DNA of 64,000 nucleotides, from NCBI RefSeq assembly GCF_013167215.1, contig NZ_JABJWY010000016.1:248134-312133 (forward strand), written 5' to 3'. The notes under the pieces are model-generated. The model was given only the letters and a program-made list of their open reading frames with translations. It was not told the DNA's origin and did no database searches. The stretch comes from Sphingobacterium prati (GTDB lineage: Bacteria; Bacteroidota; Bacteroidia; Sphingobacteriales; Sphingobacteriaceae). A program made the translations under genes and the position numbers. Shown one piece after another: positions 7,204-15,233 of this stretch. How positions within the stretch are numbered: the stretch's first letter is position 1; each line of letters begins with the position of its first letter.

Positions 7204-9375
7204 ATGAACAGATCTTTTTTATTTTTTTCACTCTTTTTTATTCATGGAAGTTTTCTAACGCTATATGCACAGGAAAAATTAAAAAAGAAAATAGATCTAC
7301 AGGAAGTCATGGTAGACGGCAAGCGCTATAAGAATGCGATGGAAGGGCCTTTATCGGTAAACTATATTCACATTGATTCTTTACAAAAATTCCAGGGCGG
7401 TAGTTTGATGCAGACATTGAGTAGAATTCCAGGTGTAGGATCTATAGGTATCGGTGCGAGTCAATCGAAACCTCAAATTAGGGGGTTGGGTTTTAATCGA
7501 GTAATAACCGTAGAAAACGGCGTAAAGCATGAAGGGCAACAATGGGGATTGGACCATGGTCTTGAGATAGACCAATACAGTGTCGGCTCCGCTGAGATTA
7601 TTAAAGGCGCGACATCTTTTATGTACGGGTCAGACGCGATTGGCGGAGTTATTCGTCTATCCTCTCTCAAAGAAACCCAAGAGGATGGTTTAAAAGGAAG
7701 TCTAAATCTTATTGCAAAGTCTAATAATAGTACGCTTGGGAGTTCAGTCCAATTTATTGGTAAAGAAGGGAAATTTGTCTTTGGTGGTGGGCTTACCCAT
7801 CTAAATTATGGAGATTACCGCGTTCCAACCGATACGGTCTATGTCTATAATTATGCTGTAGGCTTGAAGGACAACTATGTGAGAAATACAGCCGGAAGGG
7901 AAACTGATTTTCAATTAAAAGGAGGATATGTAACTGAAAAATTCTCTTCGATATTTTATTTAAGCAGTTATGATACCAAAATCGGTTTTTTTGCCAATGC
8001 ACATGGTCTTGAGCCAAGAGGGGTAAATACGGCTTTGTATGACAAATCAAATAGGGACATCCTTTATCCAAGCCAGAAAGTAAATCATTTTAAAGTTATC
8101 AATAGAAATTATATTGAAAAAGATGATCAAAAAATTTGGATAGATATTGGCTATCAGCGAAATAATAGGAAGGAGTTTAATCACTACGTCGCCCATGGCT
8201 ATATGCCTGCTATCTTCCCTGATAATATGGGTATTCCAGAAGACTTGGAAAGATTGTACGATAAAGATATATACAGTATCAATGTAAAAGATCAATTTAC
8301 CAAAGGATCACATCAGATTACTTTAGGTGGGAGTGGTGAAATCCAGCATAATAATATTGGCGGTTGGGGCTTTCTTATTCCAGAATACCGTCAACGCTCT
8401 GCAGGCGCTTTCGTGCACGACCAATACAGCATTGATAAAAATACAATACTATATGCGGCATTGCGATATGATTATAATCACAACCAAAGTAAAGCCTATC
8501 GTGATTGGTTTGAATCCGAGACAGCAGATGGGGCTAAGGAGAAGATTCTAAGAGCTGATAATATATCGAGAACGTTTAATAGTCTGGTTTGGGGACTTGG
8601 AGTTGCAAGGCAATTTGGAGATATCGAAACCAAGTTTAATGTTGGGAAGAGTTTCCGGAATCCTGCAACTCAAGAGTTCGCGTCGAACGGTGTTAATTAT
8701 CATTATTACAGTTATGATATAGGAAATAAAAATCTTTCCCCTGAGCAATCCTATCAAGCAGACCTCTCAATAGGTTGGAGAAGAGAAACGGCCGATATCA
8801 CGTTGACACCATTTTATAATTATTTTTCAAACTACATTTATCTCAATCCAACATCCCGTTTTGATCAATTTCACGGAGCTGGCAACCAGATTTTCGAATA
8901 TTCAGAGAGTAAGGTCCGGCGATTTGGAGGAGAAATTAATGCCAACTTTCGCTTGACTAAGAACTGGAAGTTAGCGCTCTTAGGCGAGTATGTCAAATCA
9001 AAGCAGCTCTCAGGTGCTAAGAAAGGGTATACCCTGCCTTTTTCTCCAGCGCCCTCCGTTTTAATCGGCTTGGATTGGTCTCCCAAAATAAGTCAATATT
9101 TAAATAGTACATATTTCGCTATTGATTGTAAATGGACGGCGGAGCAGAATAATATCGTACCCCCTGAAGATAAGTCAGCCAGTTATACACTTTTCAATTT
9201 TAGGGCCGGAACAGATTTAAAGTTGAACAGCTCTGTTGTTCAACTTAGATTTCAGATTCAGAACCTATTAGATACTAAATATATGGATCATACGAGCTTT
9301 TATCGTCTTATAGCACTCCCCGAGCAGGGGCGGAATATCGTTTTATCAGCACGTGTACCCTTTGGAAAAAATTAA
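7204..9375 (+). CDS. TonB-dependent outer-membrane receptor, probable zinc (ZnuD-like) uptake
   Basis: A 723-residue receptor. The signal peptide MNRSFLFFSLFF...LYAQ is followed by an early plug domain (residues about 25-150, with LQEVMVDGKRY, RIPGVGSIG, IRGLGFNRV) and a 22-strand-type barrel to a terminal aromatic-poor ...RVPFGKN. The plug contains GQQWGLDHGLEID, reminiscent of ZnuD-type receptors, and SAEIIKGATSFMYGSDAIGG is the standard plug signature. There is no N-terminal STN or carboxypeptidase-like domain, so it is not SusC. A longer frame from a TTG at 7168 would start inside the operator, so the ATG at 7204 is preferred. Two DUF4625 lipoproteins follow, and zinc as substrate is inferred from the shared operator. 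Confidence 0.85.
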   Translation: MNRSFLFFSLFFIHGSFLTLYAQEKLKKKIDLQEVMVDGKRYKNAMEGPLSVNYIHIDSLQKFQGGSLMQTLSRIPGVGSIGIGASQSKPQIRGLGFNRVITVENGVKHEGQQWGLDHGLEIDQYSVGSAEIIKGATSFMYGSDAIGGVIRLSSLKETQEDGLKGSLNLIAKSNNSTLGSSVQFIGKEGKFVFGGGLTHLNYGDYRVPTDTVYVYNYAVGLKDNYVRNTAGRETDFQLKGGYVTEKFSSIFYLSSYDTKIGFFANAHGLEPRGVNTALYDKSNRDILYPSQKVNHFKVINRNYIEKDDQKIWIDIGYQRNNRKEFNHYVAHGYMPAIFPDNMGIPEDLERLYDKDIYSINVKDQFTKGSHQITLGGSGEIQHNNIGGWGFLIPEYRQRSAGAFVHDQYSIDKNTILYAALRYDYNHNQSKAYRDWFESETADGAKEKILRADNISRTFNSLVWGLGVARQFGDIETKFNVGKSFRNPATQEFASNGVNYHYYSYDIGNKNLSPEQSYQADLSIGWRRETADITLTPFYNYFSNYIYLNPTSRFDQFHGAGNQIFEYSESKVRRFGGEINANFRLTKNWKLALLGEYVKSKQLSGAKKGYTLPFSPAPSVLIGLDWSPKISQYLNSTYFAIDCKWTAEQNNIVPPEDKSASYTLFNFRAGTDLKLNSSVVQLRFQIQNLLDTKYMDHTSFYRLIALPEQGRNIVLSARVPFGKN

Positions 9376-9391
9376 TAAACTAAATAATACT

Positions 9392-9868
9392 ATGAATAGA
9401 ATTAGCAGATCCTTATTGATGTTATTTTTTTTGACATCGGTAATAGCTTGTAAAAAAGAAAATGAACGTATAGATGAGGAAAAACCAAAGATAGATTTGA
9501 CAGCAGAAAGTGCTTTTCCTAAGCAATGTAGCCAGATTAAACGGGGCGAATCTTTTAATTTCCAGATGCATTTATCTGATAATGTTGCCTTAGGGAGTTA
9601 CAGCATTGATGTGCATAATAATTTTGACCATCATTCTCACTCTACAGAAGTTGAAGAATGTACGTTAGACCCAATAAAGAGACCTGTTAAACCATTTTCG
9701 ATAGTAAAAACTATGGATATACCAGGGCAACCTAAAGACTACGTTGCTCAATTAAAAATTGATGTTCCGCTGGATATTGATCCTGGGAATTACCATTTCA
9801 TGGTGCAAGTTACCGACCAATCGGGGTGGAGTACCCAGCGGGGGATAAGTATTCGAATCACAGAGTAA
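9392..9868 (+). CDS. DUF4625 lipoprotein
   Basis: A 158-residue lipoprotein with signal peptide and lipobox ending TSVIAC at Cys20, then KKENE. It contains one DUF4625-like beta-sandwich (about residues 35-158), with FNFQMHLSDNVALGSYSIDVHNN and a HHSHS histidine run near residue 74. The family has no established biochemical function. The gene begins 16 bases after the TonB receptor stop, so it is in the same transcript. The cell-surface location, histidines and operator context suggest metal capture or hand-over to the receptor. The ATG at 9392 is chosen because the upstream extension overlaps the receptor gene and lacks a signal sequence. Confidence 0.82.
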   Translation: MNRISRSLLMLFFLTSVIACKKENERIDEEKPKIDLTAESAFPKQCSQIKRGESFNFQMHLSDNVALGSYSIDVHNNFDHHSHSTEVEECTLDPIKRPVKPFSIVKTMDIPGQPKDYVAQLKIDVPLDIDPGNYHFMVQVTDQSGWSTQRGISIRITE

Positions 9869-9917
9869 ATTTTGGAAATAATAAATTAAATACATTTTTA
9901 AACTAAATTCTTTTTAA

Positions 9918-10937
9918 ATGAAAACTACAAAAATTGGTTTTATTACGCTTTTTACTATGCTCTTCTTCGGACTGTTGTCATCCTGTAAAAAGGATGATGA
10001 TGATATTCCAGCATTAGCAAAGCCAGAGATTGGTACGATGGAAATCGGTACTGATAATAGTAAAACTGCCGCTGCAGGCTCGGATTTACACCTTGAGGGA
10101 AATATTGTTGCAGAAGCTTTGATCAATAAAATAGATATTGAAATTCATCAAGAAGGTGGTGGAAGTTATAAAATAACTAAAGCATATACAGAAGGGAAAT
10201 ACATTGGGGTGAAAAATGCTACTTTTCATGAACATATTGATATTCCTTCCGTTGCTCCTGCTGGAGAATATCATTTACATTTTACGGTGACTGATAAAGC
10301 AGGAAATACTACTACCGTTGAATCGCCTATAACAATAACGGCAGCAGAGGCTAAAGCGGCATTCAAACTTGTATTGACAGAAGTGAAAGGTGAGGGGCAT
10401 GGCGACCATTTCCATGACTTAGCGGATAAAGAAGGAGTAGAACCTCTTTCGGTAAATTTCGACGCAAGTGGGGAAGCTATTGGGCATAGTCATTTTCATA
10501 TCAGTCCTAGCGGAGTGTACAAAGTGGAATTGAAACAATACGATGCAGCTGGAGTAGAAATTCAGGGGCAATACATAAAAGATAAGGCCACTGCAGACAA
10601 TTATAAAGTATTCATTACCGGCGGTGCATTTATTTTGAACCCAAATAGTGAGAACTCCACAGGTGCGATTTTTCAACCAAAAGAAACAACTTACAGTGAT
10701 GGAACTGCTATCCCTTCAGGGGCGATTGAAACAACTGGAATAATTTCATATTTTACGGCGGGTGCTGCTAATGCTGGTGAAAAAGATGTCAAATTTGTAC
10801 TTAGGAAGTTTAATGATAAATCTACTAAAGCTACAATCACTAGGACAGATTGGAATTTAACAAATTATGATGTGAAGTTTCCAGGTGAGGATGTATTTCG
10901 TTTATCTTTCGAACTGCATGCTGAGGACGGAGAATAA
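9918..10937 (+). CDS. Histidine-rich DUF4625-containing lipoprotein
   Basis: A 339-residue lipoprotein (lipobox LLSSC, Cys23, then KKDDDD). Residues about 33-140 form a DUF4625 beta-sandwich (PAGEYHLHFTVTDKAGN). A second, unrelated-looking domain from about 148 contains two histidine clusters, GEGHGDHFHDL (His161, 164, 166) and IGHSHFHI (His190, 192, 194), resembling metal ligands. It is the third gene of the TonB receptor unit and is followed by a hairpin. Binding of zinc at the cell surface is inferred from composition, neighbours and the operator; no function is established for the C-terminal domain. Confidence 0.82.
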   Translation: MKTTKIGFITLFTMLFFGLLSSCKKDDDDIPALAKPEIGTMEIGTDNSKTAAAGSDLHLEGNIVAEALINKIDIEIHQEGGGSYKITKAYTEGKYIGVKNATFHEHIDIPSVAPAGEYHLHFTVTDKAGNTTTVESPITITAAEAKAAFKLVLTEVKGEGHGDHFHDLADKEGVEPLSVNFDASGEAIGHSHFHISPSGVYKVELKQYDAAGVEIQGQYIKDKATADNYKVFITGGAFILNPNSENSTGAIFQPKETTYSDGTAIPSGAIETTGIISYFTAGAANAGEKDVKFVLRKFNDKSTKATITRTDWNLTNYDVKFPGEDVFRLSFELHAEDGE

Positions 10938-10948
10938 TTAAGCTTTAG

Positions 10949-10979
10949 AACATAGCCCATAGTTAAGATGGGCTATGTT
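10949..10979 (+). terminator. Terminator of the TonB/DUF4625 operon
   Basis: An 11-base perfect stem, AACATAGCCCA and its complement, with a 9-base loop starts 11 bases after the lipoprotein stop. It is followed by only a short T-run (TTTCTCC), so it is a moderately strong terminator. Confidence 0.65.
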
Positions 10980-10983
10980 TCTC

Positions 10984-11331
10984 CCCCTCCAAATTTCACA
11001 CTATAATTTTACGGTATTCCTGTAAGCTTTCCCAAAGCTATATGTCAGAATCTCTGAAGCTCTTCAACTTCGTACTTCTTTTGTTTGTGCAAAGATGTCT
11101 TCATATCGTTGTACTATCTCCTAAATGCTTTTGTTAATATGATCAGGATTGAAAATTCTGTGGAGGCTCCATCCAAGACACGGACGTTTTCTAATCGATA
11201 CTTCGCATTTTAAATGCAAGGGTACAGTGCAGCCGACAATCTTATATAATAATTTAGAAATCTTCGCTTTACAATTTGCTAATATATATATTCTTCTTTT
11301 GCTTAGTTTATTTTGAACATTAAATCAATTT
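10984..11331. other. Intergenic region without recognised features
   Basis: About 350 bases between the zinc locus and the next lipoprotein gene. I see no ORF of note, no repeat and no clear RNA structure. The promoter of the downstream gene presumably lies in its AT-rich right end. Confidence 0.6.
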
Positions 11332-12840
11332 ATGAAACTTAGACAGTTATTAGCTTTTGCGGTGCTTATTCTTTTGGGTGCTTGCGACAAAAACGAGGAG
11401 CCAATTAAGAACGAACCAGCGTTGAACGAAGATCCTGCAACGTTTAAAGAAATCGGTACCCTTGATATTGGTGATGTTGGTGCCGCGGAAATCAGTGCCT
11501 ATGATCCCGTCACAAAACGTTTATTTGTTGTCAACAACGGAGGATCTAACAAGATCGATGTCGTCGATATGTCCGATCCGAGCAAATTGAAAGTGATACA
11601 TGCTATTCCCACCAACAGTGGCGCCGTAAATAGTGTTTCTGTTAGTAATGGACTATTAGCAGCAGCCGTTGAATCGACCAATAAACAGGCACCAGGAAAA
11701 GTGACCGTTTACAATACCGATAGCTACGCCGAAGTAAAGAGCATACAGACCGGTGCGCTACCGGATATGGTAACGTTCAGCCCGGATGGAAACCTTATTC
11801 TCACAGCAAATGAAGGCGAGCCCAGTTTCGATTATAGCAATGATCCTATCGGTTCAGTGTCCATTATTAGTGTGAAGGAAAACTATCAGGTCGTCAATGT
11901 CGATTTCAGTAGCTTCGAACAACAGCGAGAGGCACTACAGCAGAGAGGACTCCGCATCTTTGGTCCGAAAGCCACCCTCGCGATGGACATCGAACCGGAA
12001 TACGTGACCATTTCGCCAGATTCCAAAACAGCATGGGTGACACTGCAGGAAAACAATGCTATTGCAAAAATTGACCTGACAAGCAAAAAAGCAACAGAAA
12101 TCTTTCCGCTGGGTTTCAAAGATTATAGCTTGCAGGATAATGCTGTCGACCTGTCTGATAAAGACGATGTTGTATCATTTAAATCCTGGCCCGTAAAGGG
12201 CATCTATATGCCGGATGCTATTGCAGTTCTGCAAAACGGCGGCAATCCTTACCTGTTCACCGCAAATGAAGGCGATGCACGCGAATACGATGCCATTAAG
12301 GAGGCTGTCCGGGTCAAGGATCTTACCCTCGATCCATCTGTTTTCCCCAATGCCGCGCAACTCCAGAAAGACAGTCAGATTGGACGCTTAAACGTGACCC
12401 GGACGTTGGGTGATAATAACAAGGATGGCTTATATGATGCACTTTACTCTTTCGGTGCACGATCGTTCAGTGTTTGGAACGGATTGAACGGCGAACTGGT
12501 ATACGATAGTAAAAACGAACTTGACACAAAGGTGCAAGCTGCTGGATTTTACGAAGATGGGCGTAGCGACGACAAAAGCATCGAACCGGAAGGCATAGCG
12601 CTCGGAAAAATTGGAGACAGATATATTGCTTTTATAGGCATGGAACGTGTTGATGCCGTTGCTGTTTATGACGTCACTGATCCGCGTACACCACGTTTTC
12701 TGCAGTTACTGAAAACAGGTGACGCACCGGAGGGGGTGCTATTTGTCTCAGCAGAAAATAGTCCCACTAAGAAAAGCCTACTTATCGTAAGCAGTGAAGA
12801 AGATGGCGTAATCAAGGTATATACACCGGATACCATTTAA
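11332..12840 (+). CDS. Choice-of-anchor I beta-propeller lipoprotein
   Basis: A 502-residue lipoprotein (lipobox LILLGAC, Cys19) with YncE/WD-like propeller repeats: VTKRLFVVNNGGSNKIDVVD, LPDMVTFSPDGNLILTANEGEP, PEYVTISPDSKTAWVTLQENNA and the late SIEPEGIALGKIGDRYIAFIG. This repeat order and the paired TANEGE motifs match choice-of-anchor I family proteins found at the surface or in the periplasm of many bacteria, sometimes annotated as alkaline-phosphatase-like. The function is unknown. It is a single-gene unit: 395 bases of upstream non-coding DNA and a GC-rich terminator downstream. Confidence 0.82.
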   Translation: MKLRQLLAFAVLILLGACDKNEEPIKNEPALNEDPATFKEIGTLDIGDVGAAEISAYDPVTKRLFVVNNGGSNKIDVVDMSDPSKLKVIHAIPTNSGAVNSVSVSNGLLAAAVESTNKQAPGKVTVYNTDSYAEVKSIQTGALPDMVTFSPDGNLILTANEGEPSFDYSNDPIGSVSIISVKENYQVVNVDFSSFEQQREALQQRGLRIFGPKATLAMDIEPEYVTISPDSKTAWVTLQENNAIAKIDLTSKKATEIFPLGFKDYSLQDNAVDLSDKDDVVSFKSWPVKGIYMPDAIAVLQNGGNPYLFTANEGDAREYDAIKEAVRVKDLTLDPSVFPNAAQLQKDSQIGRLNVTRTLGDNNKDGLYDALYSFGARSFSVWNGLNGELVYDSKNELDTKVQAAGFYEDGRSDDKSIEPEGIALGKIGDRYIAFIGMERVDAVAVYDVTDPRTPRFLQLLKTGDAPEGVLFVSAENSPTKKSLLIVSSEEDGVIKVYTPDTI

Positions 12841-12869
12841 CCAATACTACATCTCCATACTCTTTTAGC

Positions 12870-12896
12870 ATCCCCGGATGAACAAATTCCGGGGAT
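12870..12896 (+). terminator. Intrinsic terminator
   Basis: A 9-base perfect stem, ATCCCCGGA with complement TCCGGGGAT, a 9-base loop and a following TTTTA. It lies 30 bases after the propeller lipoprotein stop. Confidence 0.8.
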
Positions 12897-13177
12897 TTTA
12901 CATTTTCTCTTCGGAACCAAAGACAGGACAAAGAAGAACCGCATTGGTTTAATTGCATGGCTTACCGGCTTTGACAAGAAAACGTTAGCGAGTACTGTTT
13001 GCGGAGAAAGGCGGTTGAACACTGGCCGCGAAGGTCAACTTACTGTAGTTTACTTTCAGAGACCGATCATTAGCTTTTTATGTCTCAACAAAAATAGAAA
13101 TTACCGATATTAATAGTAATTTTATATGAAATTAACATCTGTTAGGTTAATTTGCATCAATTAAACATACCAAATTC
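12897..13177. other. Intergenic region with a decayed DUF2200 fragment
   Basis: Non-coding stretch before the ECF sigma factor gene. The left half contains the DUF2200 relic listed separately. The right half (13080-13177) is AT-rich and should hold the sigma-factor promoter. Confidence 0.55.
12911..13030 (+). pseudogene. Decayed fragment of a DUF2200-family gene
   Basis: The bases around 12911-12975 align closely to the intact DUF2200 gene near 27420-27480, with a one-base deletion near 12933 that shifts the frame. After it the reading is IAWLTGFDKKTL, against IEWLTGFDETKL in the intact protein. There is no start codon or continuous frame, and similarity fades by about 13000. It is a short relic and not expressed as a functional protein. 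Confidence 0.5.
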
Positions 13178-13753
13178 ATGATATCAGGGCTGAAACATAT
13201 TTCCATATCAATGGATGATTTTCGCTTACTACAAGCTGGAGATCAGTCGGTTTTTGGTGTGGTGTTTAACTATTGGCAGCCTATTATCTATTTTAAAGTG
13301 AGGCAACTATGTAAGACGGATAGTGACGCTGAGGAAGTCACACAGGAAGTTTTTATCGAATTTTATCTAAAAAGGACTCAACTTTCAAACCCTGAATCCA
13401 TCTTTCCCTTTCTATTCACCATCGCAAAACGGATGGCCATTTCTAATTTTCGTAAATCCCTAATTCGGTCTAATTATCTCCAATCACTTGGCCAGACTTG
13501 GTTGGAAAGCAGCTTTTCCCTACAAGAAGAATTAGATGCTAGAGAGCTAGAGGTAATTTTAGAATCTATTATTGAACAATTACCACCTCAACAACAGGCT
13601 ATTTATAGGAGGAGTAAGTTTGAAGAGCAGTCTTATCAAGAAATAGCTGATGAAGAAGGACTCTCTAAAAATACAGTGCGTAATCACATGAGCCTCGCCT
13701 CAAAATTTGTTCGTTTTAAACTGGATAAAATTCTATCAATCTTTTTTTTCTAA
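13178..13753 (+). CDS. ECF-type RNA polymerase sigma factor (FecI-like)
   Basis: A 191-residue sigma-70 family factor. Region 2 spans about residues 14-90 (FGVVFNYWQPIIYFKVRQL, DAEEVTQEVFIEFYLKR) and region 4 about 125-180, ending in the helix-turn-helix EEQSYQEIADEEGLSKNTVRNH. An internal ATG at residue 12 (MDDFRLLQAGD) is a plausible alternative start. It is followed by a FecR anti-sigma gene and an STN-containing SusC gene, the standard three-part surface-signalling arrangement in Bacteroidota. It probably directs RNA polymerase to the promoter of the downstream SusC/SusD operon when the cognate glycan is bound. Confidence 0.92.
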   Translation: MISGLKHISISMDDFRLLQAGDQSVFGVVFNYWQPIIYFKVRQLCKTDSDAEEVTQEVFIEFYLKRTQLSNPESIFPFLFTIAKRMAISNFRKSLIRSNYLQSLGQTWLESSFSLQEELDARELEVILESIIEQLPPQQQAIYRRSKFEEQSYQEIADEEGLSKNTVRNHMSLASKFVRFKLDKILSIFFF

Positions 13754-13904
13754 GTTATCTACTTTGAATGCGGTATAGATGATTTTATGCTATCCGATAG
13801 ATCGCCTTCCAAAAAGCGTTCACTATGATATTAAAAAAAATGTTTTTTCTATTGGTACTTTTTCAAAGCTGATGCGATTATGTCTTTGAAATCGATCCAA
13901 AGGA

Positions 13905-15116
13905 ATGAATCAAATTGAATACTACAACCAATTAATACGTAAATATTTTGCTAATCTGGCCAGCGAAGAGGAACAGGAGCAGATGCGGGGACTAATGAAT
14001 GATCCGACCTTCCTCCAAGCTTGGGAAAAAATATGGAAGGAGCAATCGTACCCCATACAACCTAAGGAATACCCTGATCTTCAGCGGATGTTGGGAGATA
14101 TCTTATCTGATCCTAGAATTGGAAAATCGACATCTTCTGAGCTAGCCACTACAGAGAGACCTTTCATTTTCTTTCGAAAATGGTGGCAAATTGCAGCCCT
14201 ATTCCTCGCGACTTGTGGCGCAGCGCTATGGGGTTATGATACCTACCGCACAAATGATGTGAATACAAACGTGCTTGTATCTGCCCGACCCATAGTCCCC
14301 GGTACGGATAAAGCGGTGATTATCCTTGAAAATGGCCAACAGATTGACCTAAGTTTGATTAAAGGTGATACAGTCATTGATCAAGGCGAATATCTTATTA
14401 CCAAAGATAGTAAAGGCCAGATCAGTTATAGTCTCAAAGATGTATCCGTACAGACAAATAAAGTCGCCTATAATACCATTATTACACCCAAAGGTGGTGA
14501 ATATAATTTAGAGATGGCTGATGGGAGTTTGGTACAGCTCAATGCCGGTAGTAAGATTAAATACCCCGTTAGATTTATAGGTGGCACACGATCTGTGGAC
14601 CTCGAGGGGGAAGCCTATTTTGAAATTGCCAAGATGGAGTCTGGAGGCAAACGAGTACCTTTTGTTGTAACGAGTGGAACTCAGACGCTAGAAGTTTTGG
14701 GAACCCATTTTAATATTAAGAATTTTGGCGATCATATCGTTACGACCCTAATCGAAGGCAAGGTCAAGCTCTCTTTCGCTGATGTAGCGTTAAAAGAACA
14801 GGTGCTTGTGCCCAATGATCAGGTTGTTTTCAATGCAAGTCGTGCTACGATAAAAAAGGAACAAGTGGATCCTTTCTATAGCCTCGCTTGGAAAAATGGA
14901 AATTTCGCTTTTGACAATGCATCTATCCAGAGTGTTATGGACGAAGTGGCACGCTGGTACGATGTCGAAGTAAAATATGAAGATCAATTGGAAGGGCAGC
15001 ACTTCTCAGGAACAATCTCCCGCTATGAGAATATAGACAAATTATTGAAAACAATTTCGTTCGCCGGGGGAGTACATTTTGAACGTAAAGGAAGGAGGAT
15101 ACATGTACTAAAATAA
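13905..15116 (+). CDS. FecR-family anti-sigma factor
   Basis: A 403-residue single-span inner-membrane protein. The N-terminal cytoplasmic part (1-85) would bind the sigma factor. A transmembrane helix lies near 90-110 (WWQIAALFLATCGAALWGY). The periplasmic FecR domain covers about 190-290 (IITPKGGEYNLEMADGSLV, DLEGEAYFEIAK, LEVLGTHFNI) and a DUF4974 domain covers about 330-400 (DNASIQSVMDEVARWYDVEV). The gene lies 151 bases downstream of the sigma gene on the same strand. It would relay a signal from the STN domain of the neighbouring SusC receptor to the sigma factor. Confidence 0.92.
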   Translation: MNQIEYYNQLIRKYFANLASEEEQEQMRGLMNDPTFLQAWEKIWKEQSYPIQPKEYPDLQRMLGDILSDPRIGKSTSSELATTERPFIFFRKWWQIAALFLATCGAALWGYDTYRTNDVNTNVLVSARPIVPGTDKAVIILENGQQIDLSLIKGDTVIDQGEYLITKDSKGQISYSLKDVSVQTNKVAYNTIITPKGGEYNLEMADGSLVQLNAGSKIKYPVRFIGGTRSVDLEGEAYFEIAKMESGGKRVPFVVTSGTQTLEVLGTHFNIKNFGDHIVTTLIEGKVKLSFADVALKEQVLVPNDQVVFNASRATIKKEQVDPFYSLAWKNGNFAFDNASIQSVMDEVARWYDVEVKYEDQLEGQHFSGTISRYENIDKLLKTISFAGGVHFERKGRRIHVLK

Positions 15117-15233
15117 TACCAAAGCGATTATTAAGGACATGAATACAATCAGGAGCGCGCCAACGCCCCTGAAAGTTTGTCTTTTTCTCGACGTTGATTG
15201 AATCTTAAAACTGTAAAATTTTATCTCAACCGA

